DNA from: Gemmataceae bacterium
GTDB taxonomy: Bacteria > Planctomycetota > Planctomycetia > Gemmatales > Gemmataceae
Reading direction: 5' to 3'
DNA length: 48,046 nt
Assembly (NCBI GenBank): GCA_019636445.1
Contig: JAHBXO010000011.1
Location: 103,997-152,042, forward strand
In this document: piece after piece, positions 36,073-45,200 of the stretch
Position numbering within the stretch: position 1 is the first letter of the stretch
How the letters are laid out: every line of letters starts with the position of its first letter
Made by a program: the position numbers and the translations under genes
The notes under the pieces: model-generated
Databases searched by the model: none
The model's input: the letters and a program-made list of their open reading frames with translations, nothing else
What the model was told of the DNA's origin: nothing

Positions 36073-36999
36073 ATGAACCCATTGCGACCGGTACGAATGT
36101 CTGCAAACGACAGTTCGGCTTCGGAAGTCGCCTGGGCCAGAATCTGTCTTCGCTGCGCGGGGGTTTACAATCTGGCCTGGGGCTGCGTGGTCATCGCGTT
36201 TCCGAATCTCCTGTTCGATCTCTTCGGCATGCCGCGCCCGAACTATCCGGAGATCTGGCAGTGCGTCGGCATGATTGTCGGCGTCTACGGCATCGGCTAC
36301 TGGATCGCCGCGAACGACCCCCGCCGGCACTGGCCCATCGTGCTCGTCGGTCTGCTCGGGAAGATCTTCGGCCCGATCGGTTTCGCCATGGCGTTGGCTC
36401 GCGGCGTCTTTCCGCCGGGCTTCGGACTCACCATCCTCACGAACGACCTTGTGTGGTGGATCCCGTTCGCGCTCATCCTCTGGGACGCCTTCCTCCATCG
36501 CCCCCTCCGCGACCCGCGTGAACTCGAGATCCAGTCCTTCGTGAAGGAGAGCCGGATATCCGCCAGCCCGGAGGAGGTCTTTCGCTTTCACGAGCAGGCC
36601 GACGCGTTGACGAAGTTGCTGCCCCCCGGCGAACCGTTGCAAGTCATGAAAGCCCCCGCATCCCTCCGACCCGGCACGCGGGTGGTGCTACGTGGCAGCC
36701 TGTTGGGTGTGCCGCTCACCTGGGTGGCGGTGCACACGGAATATGATCCTCCGCGACTGTTCGCCGACCGACAGGAATCCGGCCCGTTCGAACACTGGCA
36801 CCACCGACACGGTTTCCGGGACGATGGCGAAGGCGGAACCATCCTGCGCGACGAAATCGCCTACGCCTTGCCGTTCGGTTGCTGGGGCCGGTGGTTGGGC
36901 GGCTGGCTGGTCCGCCGGAAACTGGAGGCGATGTTCGAGTACCGACACAAGGCGACCCGAGACGCGGTGACCGGCTCGGAGGCGGCCGCCCGTGTTTGA
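36073..36999 (+). CDS. membrane domain fused to SRPBCC (START-like) domain
   Basis: The 308-residue protein joins two parts. Residues about 20-145 hold four predicted membrane helices (for example VYNLAWGCVVIAFPNLLFDLF, VGMIVGVYGIGYWIA, WPIVLVGLLGKIFGPIGFAMAL and WWIPFALILWDAFL). Residues about 160-290 are an SRPBCC ligand-binding domain with SPEEVFRFHEQADALTKLLPP, TEYDPPRLFADRQ, ESGPFEHWHHRHGF and TILRDEIAYALPFG. This type binds hydrophobic ligands; the fusion would place the binding domain at the membrane. The start may be ATG 36073 or, eight codons later, ATG 36097. Its stop overlaps the GTG start of the next gene by eight bases, so the two are probably a functional pair. Confidence 0.82.
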   Translation: MNPLRPVRMSANDSSASEVAWARICLRCAGVYNLAWGCVVIAFPNLLFDLFGMPRPNYPEIWQCVGMIVGVYGIGYWIAANDPRRHWPIVLVGLLGKIFGPIGFAMALARGVFPPGFGLTILTNDLVWWIPFALILWDAFLHRPLRDPRELEIQSFVKESRISASPEEVFRFHEQADALTKLLPPGEPLQVMKAPASLRPGTRVVLRGSLLGVPLTWVAVHTEYDPPRLFADRQESGPFEHWHHRHGFRDDGEGGTILRDEIAYALPFGCWGRWLGGWLVRRKLEAMFEYRHKATRDAVTGSEAAARV

Positions 37000-37453
37000 G
37001 GACCACGCGAATACGATCTGGCTGGTTCACGTGGCCACGACGATCTTCCTCGTCGGCCTGATCTGGGTCGTGCAGGTGGTGCACTATCCGCTCTTCGCGC
37101 TCGTCGGGACCGAACGGTTCCACGACTACTGGCGGAGTCACACGCGGCTCATTACCTGGCTGGTTGCCCCGACGATGCTGACCGAGGTTGGATCGGGCGT
37201 GCTGCTGTTCTTCGTCCGCCCCTCCGGTCTCTCACTTTCCGTTCTCGTTTTCGCCTTCGGATTGATCATCGTAATCTGGCTTTCGACCTGGTTCGTTCAG
37301 GTTCCGTGCCACGAACGACTGGGGCGCCGGTTCGAACCGGCCACGCTTCGCCGCCTCGTGCGAACGAACTGGATCCGCACCGTTGCCTGGACGATCCGGG
37401 GCGGGTTGCTGCTGACGCAGACATGGAACCTGATCCGGCTCCCGGTTGTGTGA
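36992..37453 (+). CDS. small integral membrane protein
   Basis: The 153-residue product has about four membrane helices: WLVHVATTIFLVGLIWVVQVV, TWLVAPTMLTEVGSGVLLFFV, LSVLVFAFGLIIVIWLSTWFV and a final WTIRGGLLLTQTWNLI. The loop HYPLFALVGTERFHDYWRSHTR between helices 1 and 2 is a pattern seen in uncharacterised bacterial membrane proteins, and I cannot give a function. The GTG start at 36992 overlaps the TGA of the SRPBCC fusion gene (GTGTTTGA), which implies translational coupling. It converges with the operon ending at 37535, and a hairpin lies between them. Confidence 0.8.
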   Translation: MFEDHANTIWLVHVATTIFLVGLIWVVQVVHYPLFALVGTERFHDYWRSHTRLITWLVAPTMLTEVGSGVLLFFVRPSGLSLSVLVFAFGLIIVIWLSTWFVQVPCHERLGRRFEPATLRRLVRTNWIRTVAWTIRGGLLLTQTWNLIRLPVV

Positions 37454-37481
37454 TGATGAAGCCGAAGCATGGAAATGGGAA

Positions 37482-37510
37482 GGGCGGCCAACGGGTTTCG
37501 TTGACCGCCC
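37482..37510 (-). terminator. hairpin between convergent genes, terminator
   Basis: A 12-bp stem, GGGCGGCCAACG (37482-37493) with CGTTGACCGCCC (37499-37510), encloses the loop GGTTT. Read from the minus strand the one non-Watson-Crick pair is a G-U, while on the plus strand it is a C-A mismatch. It should therefore work best for the minus-strand operon that ends at 37535. The tail on that strand is TTCCCATTTCC. Confidence 0.55.
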
Positions 37511-37534
37511 CTGCCCTTGGATTCCGAATTGTTG

Positions 37535-39376
37535 TTATCGCTTGATGGCGATTTCCGCCTTGGCGGGTTTGTCGCCGGCCTCCACCGTCACGGTTTGCGA
37601 TCCGTTCGAATTGAGATCGGCCTTCTTGACGGACGACACGATATACTCGCCCGGCGGGAGATCCTTGAACTCGAACTTCCCGCTGGAGTTCGTGGTGGTC
37701 TTCTTGAGTTCCTTGCCCGCCGCATCGCGCAGGGTGACCGGCAGGTCGGGCTGGGGCCGGATGGAGTGCATCACCACGCCTTCGATCGATCCGGTCGTTT
37801 TCTTGGCTTTTTCCTCGGCCTTCTCATCCTTGGGTTTTTCCGGCTCGCGGACATAAACGATGGCGTCGGCCGCGGAGGCCAGCCCGACGCGATTGACCAC
37901 GAGCACGCCGAGCTTCACGTCGCCCTTGGTTTCGGGCAGGCGAAGGGGATCGCGGGCGATCCAGGTTCCATCGGCTTTCCGGGTCCCCTTGGCCACCTTG
38001 CTGCCGCCAGCCGGCTTGCCATCCGCGGCCGGCGCGTCGCCGATGTAGAAGTACACGGCCGCGACATCGGATTCCGCATCTTCGCCCGTCGCCTGGAGGA
38101 CATGTTCCGATCCGACCAACAGCTTGTCCTTCGCGGGCGGCACGATCGCGACCTTCGCGGGTGCGGTGCGGTCGATGACGAGTTTGCCGATCGCCGGCGG
38201 GTTCGTGCCGTTGCGCACTTCGAAGGTGCGGACTCCAGCGACGTTGGCGGTGTTGAATTCGTACGTCCAGTCCCGCACGATCGGGTGCAGTTTCACGGCG
38301 TCGCCCTCGCCGCCGGCGCTGACGTAGACCGCCTTTTCGCGGGATTTCTTTTCGTAGTTGCGGATGACTTCGAACTTCTGATTCCCGACGCGATCGATCG
38401 AGAGCACGGTGTCCTTGGTGTTGTCGTCGGCTTCGACCGTCACGATGGCGGGTTTGCCGGGAACCTGAAAGCGCGTCGAGAGTCGGACATTCACGAACGG
38501 CGTTTTCTGCGCGGTCGGCGAGGACTTGAAATCCGTAGCGAAAGCGAAGGCCCGTTCGTAGCCATCCACCGACACGAAAACGGTCGCCGGCTTGCCGGAG
38601 GCATTGTCGAACTTGATGCCTTCCGCATGGAGCGTCGCCTCACCCTCGACTGGAACCTCGGCTTCGAAGGTGCCTTCGCCAACACTATTGGGATCGATGC
38701 CGGTGTTGTAGTCGGGTCGCAGGTCCAAGCGGACCTTGGCCGGCGAGTAGTTGAAGAGCGGGTTGTCGACTTGTTTCTTGAACTTGACCTTGAGTGTGAT
38801 CGAACCCGGGCTGATCGGTTCGATCGGTTCGACGCTGAACGTGCCGGCGAATGAATCGGAGACGTTGATCTGAAACTCTTCGTATTTCCGGTCTTCGTCG
38901 TTCTTGGCGGGCCGATCGGCCTTTTCCTCGACGCGCAGGTAGAGCTTGTCCTGGTCATTCAACCGTGTTCCGGACGGCAGGGGTTCCTTGGCGTCCTTTG
39001 CCGCCGCCGTCGGCGCGGGAGCGGCCCGGCCGGCCAGGGCGATCTTCACCACCTGCTTGGAGGGGACGACCACCGGTTGGGCCGTGCGGGCGATCTCGCT
39101 GCCGGCGTTATAGCTGGAGGAAAGAACGACCGTGACGGTGGCGTCGTCGTCCTTCGGGTTGAAGGCGTAGACGTACGCGGACTGGTCGGTGTTGGGTCGG
39201 AGGCGGAGGATCTGGGTGATGCCGCCTTCGCCCGGCGTCGGTTTGACGCGGGCATCCAGGGTCGGTGAATCGCTGAAGAAGGCGTAGACGCGGTTGGTGG
39301 GGAATTCGGCCGCGCCGGAGTCGGCGGCGATCATCGCCAGCCAGACCCCCGCGAGGAGGGCCGTGCGAATCGTCAT
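37535..39376 (-). CDS. secreted beta-rich protein with C-terminal carboxypeptidase-regulatory-like domain
   Basis: The 613-residue protein starts with a signal peptide (MTIRTALLAGVWLAMIAADSGAA, residues 1-23). The body is predicted beta-rich, with several Ig-like stretches (for example YAFNPKDDDATVTVVLSSSY, GKPATVFVSVDGYERAFAF and TPAKVAIVPP) and no known enzyme motif. Residues 529-613 form a carboxypeptidase-regulatory-like fold: GSIEGVVMHSI, then LRDAAGKELKKTTTNSSG, then KFEFKDLPPGEYIVS, a type used in adhesion and transport proteins. It is the last gene of the minus-strand group, 49 bases after the caspase-like gene. I infer that it works with the two membrane-anchored caspase-like proteins outside the cytoplasmic membrane. 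The start at 39376 is fixed by the signal peptide, with AAGGA upstream. Confidence 0.78.
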   Translation of the reverse strand: MTIRTALLAGVWLAMIAADSGAAEFPTNRVYAFFSDSPTLDARVKPTPGEGGITQILRLRPNTDQSAYVYAFNPKDDDATVTVVLSSSYNAGSEIARTAQPVVVPSKQVVKIALAGRAAPAPTAAAKDAKEPLPSGTRLNDQDKLYLRVEEKADRPAKNDEDRKYEEFQINVSDSFAGTFSVEPIEPISPGSITLKVKFKKQVDNPLFNYSPAKVRLDLRPDYNTGIDPNSVGEGTFEAEVPVEGEATLHAEGIKFDNASGKPATVFVSVDGYERAFAFATDFKSSPTAQKTPFVNVRLSTRFQVPGKPAIVTVEADDNTKDTVLSIDRVGNQKFEVIRNYEKKSREKAVYVSAGGEGDAVKLHPIVRDWTYEFNTANVAGVRTFEVRNGTNPPAIGKLVIDRTAPAKVAIVPPAKDKLLVGSEHVLQATGEDAESDVAAVYFYIGDAPAADGKPAGGSKVAKGTRKADGTWIARDPLRLPETKGDVKLGVLVVNRVGLASAADAIVYVREPEKPKDEKAEEKAKKTTGSIEGVVMHSIRPQPDLPVTLRDAAGKELKKTTTNSSGKFEFKDLPPGEYIVSSVKKADLNSNGSQTVTVEAGDKPAKAEIAIKR

Positions 39377-39425
39377 GATGGCATCATCCTTTCGTGGTCG
39401 GAACGTCCCGATCCTCCATTGTGCG

Positions 39426-42245
39426 CTAGTTCCGGGGTTTGCGGTCGGCATCCTGGGCCGCCTTCTGGTATCGAGTGGCCGCGCCGGGTACGTCGGTGCG
39501 GGCCGTAGCGTATTTTCGGTAGTGGGAAGCGAGCCAGGCGCGCCAGGCCTCCTCATCGCGGCTGCGCCGACGCGCCGGCGCAGTCCGCCAATCCGGCGCG
39601 GTCGATATGTCCGGCGCATCCTGCCACAAGCCCGGAGGCACGATCCGGGCGAGGCGATCGAGCCAGTCGAGGTCGGTCGATTCCGAGAGCAACTTGCCGA
39701 ACGCCGATCGGTTCCAGGCGCGGCGGAGTTCGACGCCGAGTGCCCGCCATTTCTCGGAGGATTCCCCGCGGCGGACATCGTCAAGGGCCGTGCGCAGCTT
39801 GCCGGCTGTGGGGTGGGCACCGAGTTCCAGCAGTCGCACGCTGATTTCGGCGCGGCGGGCGCGGCCATCGGGCAAGGGCGCCGGCAGCGTCGGAGGCTTG
39901 GTCACGGTGCGGGCTTCGTTGTCGAGCAAATCCGCATCTTTGCGGGTGGCGAGGTGGAGCCGCTCCATGATCGCTTCGGCTGCGTCCCAAACCGGAGCAC
40001 GATCGGCGCCGGCCAGCGTGGACGTGAGGAGTGCGGCGTGGTAGCGGCGGAGATCGACGGGGCGGGCGGACGGCGCAGCGTCCGCGAATCGCTTGGCCGC
40101 CGCGGCGGTCGTATCGCGTTGGAGCTTTTTCGCGCCCTCCGCGACATCGCGCGTCGTGCGTTTCAGAGCCGCAACGTCCCAGACGGCGGGGGCCGATCGG
40201 TAGAGTTCATCGGCCAGCCCGCGCGTCCGATTCGCGAGATCGGTCCAGTCCTTGAATGTCGCGGCTTCGCGATCGTTCGAAATCGGCCAGTCGAATTCCG
40301 ATTGGGAGAGCGCCGTGCCCGCCAGTGCCGCCAGCGCGTCCTCGACGGCGTCGCGGGCCGCGGCGAGCGTCCCCAGGCGATCGTCCACATCCTCGAACAA
40401 GGCGCGGGCGGCGTCGATGGCCTTGTCGGCCGATTCGACTTCGGCGCGCGTCGTTGCGCGGAACAGCAGTCCTTCGGCCGCGAGTTTGGCCTCGTCCGCG
40501 GCGTCCGCGAACGGACGGACCCAGAGAAAGCCGGGCGAGCCGCGTTTCAACGCCTTCGCCGCGGCGGCTTCCAACCGGAGCAGTTTCAGAATCGTGGCGC
40601 GGGCTTCCGGGCGCTCGAACGGGGGCCCTTCCAACGCCGTGACCCGTTTCAGGGCCGCCGCTTCCACCGCGAGTTCCGGCTCATTGCGAAGGACGAAAGT
40701 GATGGCGTTGCCGGCGAAGGCGATATCTCGGGCGCGGGGTTGCGCATTCTCCGGGAAGCGATCCAACAACCAGACCCAGACAAGTTTCGCGGCGATCGTA
40801 GGTTCCAGCGCGCCGGAGGACATTTCGAAATCGCCTTTGGCCTTGGCCAGTTCGCCGTCATCGATCTTGGTTCCAGTTTCGGGGAGCGCGGCCCGGGCGT
40901 GGCGGTCGAGCGCGGCGCGAAAGACGGCGACCGGGTCGGGCATGGGTGGCGATCCGGCTGGCAGGGTTGGCGGCGGTGGAACGGCGACATTGGCGAGCGA
41001 TCGATACGCCAGAACGTCTGGCGGGCTGGTGGCGCGGCGGACCTCCTCCCACCAGGCGGCGGCGGCCCGGGCCGCGTCGGCGACCCGCGGGTCGGCCGGA
41101 TTCGCGGCGTAGACCTGTTCGGCACGGATCGCGGTGGCGGCCCAGCGGGCGAGCACCGGAGCGGACCGACGCACGGCGTCGCCGGATAGGTCGCCGCGCG
41201 CCGTCCAGCCTTCGGACACACCGATTTTTGTGAAGGGCCGTTTTTGAGGTTCGGGGTCTTCGAGAATCGGGGCCGGTACGTCCAGCATCAAATCGAAATC
41301 CTGGAAATCGGCCGGCTCGTAGATCTTGGCCAACTGAGGCAGGTCTCGATTCTGGCGCGCCCATCGGGCGATGCGCACGCGGACGAACTCGGCGAGTTCG
41401 CGCACCTTGATCTTTTTGTCCGGCGCGGCGGCGCCATAACCGTCCGCCGCGCCGCGCAGACCCTCGGCGAGATAGAACGCGAACGCGGATGCTCCAACCT
41501 GGGGAATCACCAGACTCTCTTCGCCCGGCGAGCACGAGACAATGACGGGGCACGGAAGTTCGGCCCGTTTCTTCGCCAGCCATTCGTGGAGTTTCGGCGT
41601 CACCTCGTCCGCGAGCGGGCCGAGGAACGCGTTCGTCCGAGGCCGGCTCAAATCGAGCAGGAGCAGTTTCTTCTTCGTCGGGCAATCCGCCAGCGCCTTC
41701 ACGAGATCCGCGAGGGGCAGCCAGGTTTTCGGATCGTCGGGGTCGGCTTTCAAGGGCAGGATGTGCACCGCGTCGTCGGCGAGGGCCGCGTGGCCGACAA
41801 CATGGAAGATGAACGGCTGGCCATCTTCCAGCTTCTTCGCGTTGCTCTCGCCCGGCTCCAGACGGATCTTTCCCTCGGCGATGGCTTTCAGTTTGTTGCG
41901 CAGCGGTTCGAGTTCGCCTGCGTTGTAAGCGTTCTCCGCATTCTTCGGCAGGGTGTCGACCAGGAGTTCCGCATCCTGTCGCGCGTAGGCCACCGGAGGC
42001 AAGGACGTATCTTCGTAGATCGAAAACGGCAGGGAAACGAGGTAGGCGTTGACGGGTTGGGCGGGAACCAGAAGGATGCCCAACAAGATGCCGGCGATCG
42101 CGACGATCAGCAACAGGCCGACGAACAACGCCTTGCCGCGACCGACCGGAGCCGGTCCCCCGGCGGTCATCCAGTTCGGGGTCGGTCCGACGCGCTTGGG
42201 TGGCGCCGGCTGGTCCGGGTTCGCGTTCTCGGCCGGTTCCGCCAT
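39426..42245 (-). CDS. membrane-anchored caspase-like protein, Cys replaced by Ser
   Basis: The 939-residue protein has a cytoplasmic N-tail rich in Pro, one membrane helix (about 37-60), a caspase-like (peptidase C14) domain at about 66-315, and a long mostly helical region to the end. Caspase marks are H152 in HVVGHAAL, the strand KKLLLLDLSR (193-201), and the later segment FAFYLAEGLRGAADGYG (255-271) with VRELAEFV. The nucleophile motif Asp-x-Cys is D198-L-S200, so the catalytic Cys is Ser. It is probably a pseudo-protease or a serine-type variant, facing outwards. It starts 14 bases after the stop of the 1676-residue paralogue, and the secreted protein gene follows after 49 bases. No trans-acting partner is visible. 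Confidence 0.75.
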   Translation of the reverse strand: MAEPAENANPDQPAPPKRVGPTPNWMTAGGPAPVGRGKALFVGLLLIVAIAGILLGILLVPAQPVNAYLVSLPFSIYEDTSLPPVAYARQDAELLVDTLPKNAENAYNAGELEPLRNKLKAIAEGKIRLEPGESNAKKLEDGQPFIFHVVGHAALADDAVHILPLKADPDDPKTWLPLADLVKALADCPTKKKLLLLDLSRPRTNAFLGPLADEVTPKLHEWLAKKRAELPCPVIVSCSPGEESLVIPQVGASAFAFYLAEGLRGAADGYGAAAPDKKIKVRELAEFVRVRIARWARQNRDLPQLAKIYEPADFQDFDLMLDVPAPILEDPEPQKRPFTKIGVSEGWTARGDLSGDAVRRSAPVLARWAATAIRAEQVYAANPADPRVADAARAAAAWWEEVRRATSPPDVLAYRSLANVAVPPPPTLPAGSPPMPDPVAVFRAALDRHARAALPETGTKIDDGELAKAKGDFEMSSGALEPTIAAKLVWVWLLDRFPENAQPRARDIAFAGNAITFVLRNEPELAVEAAALKRVTALEGPPFERPEARATILKLLRLEAAAAKALKRGSPGFLWVRPFADAADEAKLAAEGLLFRATTRAEVESADKAIDAARALFEDVDDRLGTLAAARDAVEDALAALAGTALSQSEFDWPISNDREAATFKDWTDLANRTRGLADELYRSAPAVWDVAALKRTTRDVAEGAKKLQRDTTAAAAKRFADAAPSARPVDLRRYHAALLTSTLAGADRAPVWDAAEAIMERLHLATRKDADLLDNEARTVTKPPTLPAPLPDGRARRAEISVRLLELGAHPTAGKLRTALDDVRRGESSEKWRALGVELRRAWNRSAFGKLLSESTDLDWLDRLARIVPPGLWQDAPDISTAPDWRTAPARRRSRDEEAWRAWLASHYRKYATARTDVPGAATRYQKAAQDADRKPRN

Positions 42246-42259
42246 GAGGGCCTCGCAAG

Positions 42260-45200
42260 TTAGGGCGTGCGTTTTTCTCGGGGGATATCGATCGGCAGCG
42301 GGATTTCCGGCGGTTGCAGGCGCGAAGCCGGGTTGCGCAGGATCACGTTCAGTGGCTTGTTGCGCGGGTCCGCGTCGGCCGTCGCGTCGGAGACCGAAAC
42401 CAGCCCGATTTCAATTTCACCGAGGCGCGCGAGATTGTCCGCGTTCACCTCGCCGAAAACGGCCGTGTATGCGGCCACCTTCGGATTGGGCTGATTGCCG
42501 TCGCGGTCGTGGAAATAGCGGTGTTCGGCCACGTCGACTTCCAATTTCCGGTCCACGCGCACCTGGAAACGCCGACCGGCTTTGTCTTCGACGCGCACCA
42601 CCAGACAGAGCTTGGGCACCGTTGCGGTCTTTTCCCGATCCTGCAGGTATTTGTCCGGGAGTACGACGTTCAGGGAGGTCTGCCGCACGAACGGGATCGT
42701 TTCGAGCGACGCGCGGATGATCACGTCCTGAATGGTGTCCTGGAAACCCGATTCGAGTTCTTTCCGGCCGACACGGAGCGCACGCGTACCGAAAAAGGGC
42801 AGGTCGTTGCTGCGGACCCAGCCGCGCAGGCGGAACTCCGAGGTATCCAGCCCATCGAAGTTCGAGCCGTTGTTCGCCACGACCCGCCAGCCTTGCGTGT
42901 TTCGGCCATCGAAATTGTTGACGGCGATCGGCCCGGGGAACCGCTCTTCGCGTCCCTTGTCGATTCGCGTGAGTTCCCACCAGGCGAAGGCGGGCTTGAT
43001 CTGTTTGAGCGTGCCGGATTCGCCGGTTTCGACGATGCCCGGGGCGGGCGTCGCCAGCTTCGATTCCAATGCGGCGCTGGATACCAGAAACGCATTGTTC
43101 GACGTGCTGTCCTTGCCGAACTCGGGCACGGCGAGGTGCCAGTCGGGATGGGTATTGTCGATGCGGTCGGGGCCGATCGTGCGATCGACGTCGCGGTAGT
43201 AGATCTCGCGCAGGAAGAACGGGCGCCCCCTCGCGTCACGTTGGAGGCGGATGCTGAAGGCGTCTCCCGGTTCGAAGTCCACGTTCTGTTTGGTGCGGAA
43301 GTAATTGAGCTGATAGGCGTCGGCCGGGACGGTGCCGCGCCAGGAGAACAGTCCGGGGCCTTGATCGGTCGTATTCGTCGGGACGCCGCTGATGGGAATA
43401 TTGGGCACCGTGGACCCGTTGCGGAACAGCAACCGCGGACGCGGGCGAATCGACTCGGCCAGTTCCTTCGCCAACTGTTGTTCGTTTTCCGCGATCTTCA
43501 CGATCCCCGGAACGCGTTCGAATTTCGTCAGCGGTTCGAACATCTCCTTCGCCAGACTGATTTCATCCTTGTTCTCGCCGAACACGACCATCTGGACCAG
43601 CAGTCCGTCCTCGTCGAATTTCTTCACTTCCTTGCGAACCAGTTCGAGCAGCTTCGATTTCTTCTCGGCGTGGATCGGATCGTTGATCTGTTCGGCCTTC
43701 GGGAATTCCTTGAAATCCGTGAAGACTTCGTCGTAGAAGGTCGTGTCGGCGCCATCCGTCAGGACGATCAGCGTTCGGCTGCCGCCGTTGTCGCGCTTGA
43801 AGTTGTCGATCGTATCGCGCATGTTGCCGAGCAGCGGTGTGTTCCCGCCGACCGGCTTGAGTTTGAGCTTCTGGAGAATGCCGTTGGTCGCGTTGAGCGC
43901 ATTCAGGAAATCCTCGCGATCCCGTTCGTGGTCGAAGATAATGGCGGTCTTGGGATCGTTGGGCGTCTCGTCGCTGGCAACGAAGGCATGGATCTTCAGA
44001 TCGGTCGTGGGCGGAAGTTCTTTCAGGATGTTCGCGAGGACGCGAATCATGGCCGTCTTCTTTTCCGGACCATTCTCACCCCAGGATCGTTCCATGCTCT
44101 TGGAGTAGTCTAGCAGGATGCTGACAGCGCCCGGGCTGAAATCCCGGTCGGTGCGCAGGGCGAACGCCGCGGGCTTGGTGGGTTTGACGTTCGTGACCAC
44201 GAGGTCGGGCCGGCGGTTGATTTTCACCTCGGTGGTCTGGTTCATCGCGAGTCGCTGACCGCGGAAGTAGCCGGAAGCCCGGATACGAGCCACGCGCAGT
44301 TCCGCGGCCGCTTCTTCGATGCGCGGCCCCGTGCGGATGGCGACCTGCGGGCCACCGCCTTCCAGGGGTTTGCGCAGATCGACCAGTTGCCGGCTTGCGA
44401 CATTCAGTTCGAGGAGATCGGGTTCGTCGGAAAGCCAGGAGAGCACGCCGTCGCCGGGTACGCCGTACGGAGTGGTCTGGAGCGCGTAGCGCAGCGAGCG
44501 TTCCCGTTCGGTTGTCCAGCGGATCGCGGTGGCGTCGGCGTCGAGGCAGCGCAGGGAGAGCGGCTTGACCGCCAGGATACGTGCGGTTTCGCGTTCGTCG
44601 TCGCTCGGCGTCGTTTCGCGATCGCCCAGGATCTCGCCGAGTTTCTTGGCGTCCGAAAGGTATTTCGGAACGATCTGGCCCGTGAAGAACGGCTGACCGG
44701 CTTCGTCGTACCAATGATCCAGTGCGATGCGGCGAGCCTGGCCTTCGAGCATCGCTTTCCAGCGCCGTCGGGCGTTGGTGGTCGCAGGCTCGGGATTGGG
44801 GAACACCGAAAAGGGAACCGCAAGGCGGCTGAAGAGTTCCGCCAGCGCCCGTTCCGTCGGACCGCCGTCCGGGTGTTTCGTGAATTCCGCCTGACGCTGG
44901 CGGTGGGTGGCGAACGCCGACATCAATTTCGGGGTGCCGGCAAAGAGGTTTTCGTCCGAGGCCTTCAACGTGGCTTCGATCTTGGGCAATTCCGGTTGCG
45001 TGGCCGTCCAGGCATACCATTCGCCGCCCAGCGACTGCGCGATCGCGAACATCCGGCGGATCACTTTCTCCGAATTGCGCGGGGTCTCGCCGGCAAAGTC
45101 GGTCACCGTTTCCGCCAGGGTCTTTTCGATGGTGCGGGCACGATTGATCAATCGCTGGCGATCGTCGCCCGCGATCAACGGCGGCGCGAGATGCAGCAGG

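Noticed and set aside
36117..36131. CGGCTTCGGAAGTCG, resembling half of the GACTTCCGAAGTC repeat
   Set aside because: It lies inside the coding part of the SRPBCC fusion gene and lacks the partner half, so chance is likely.
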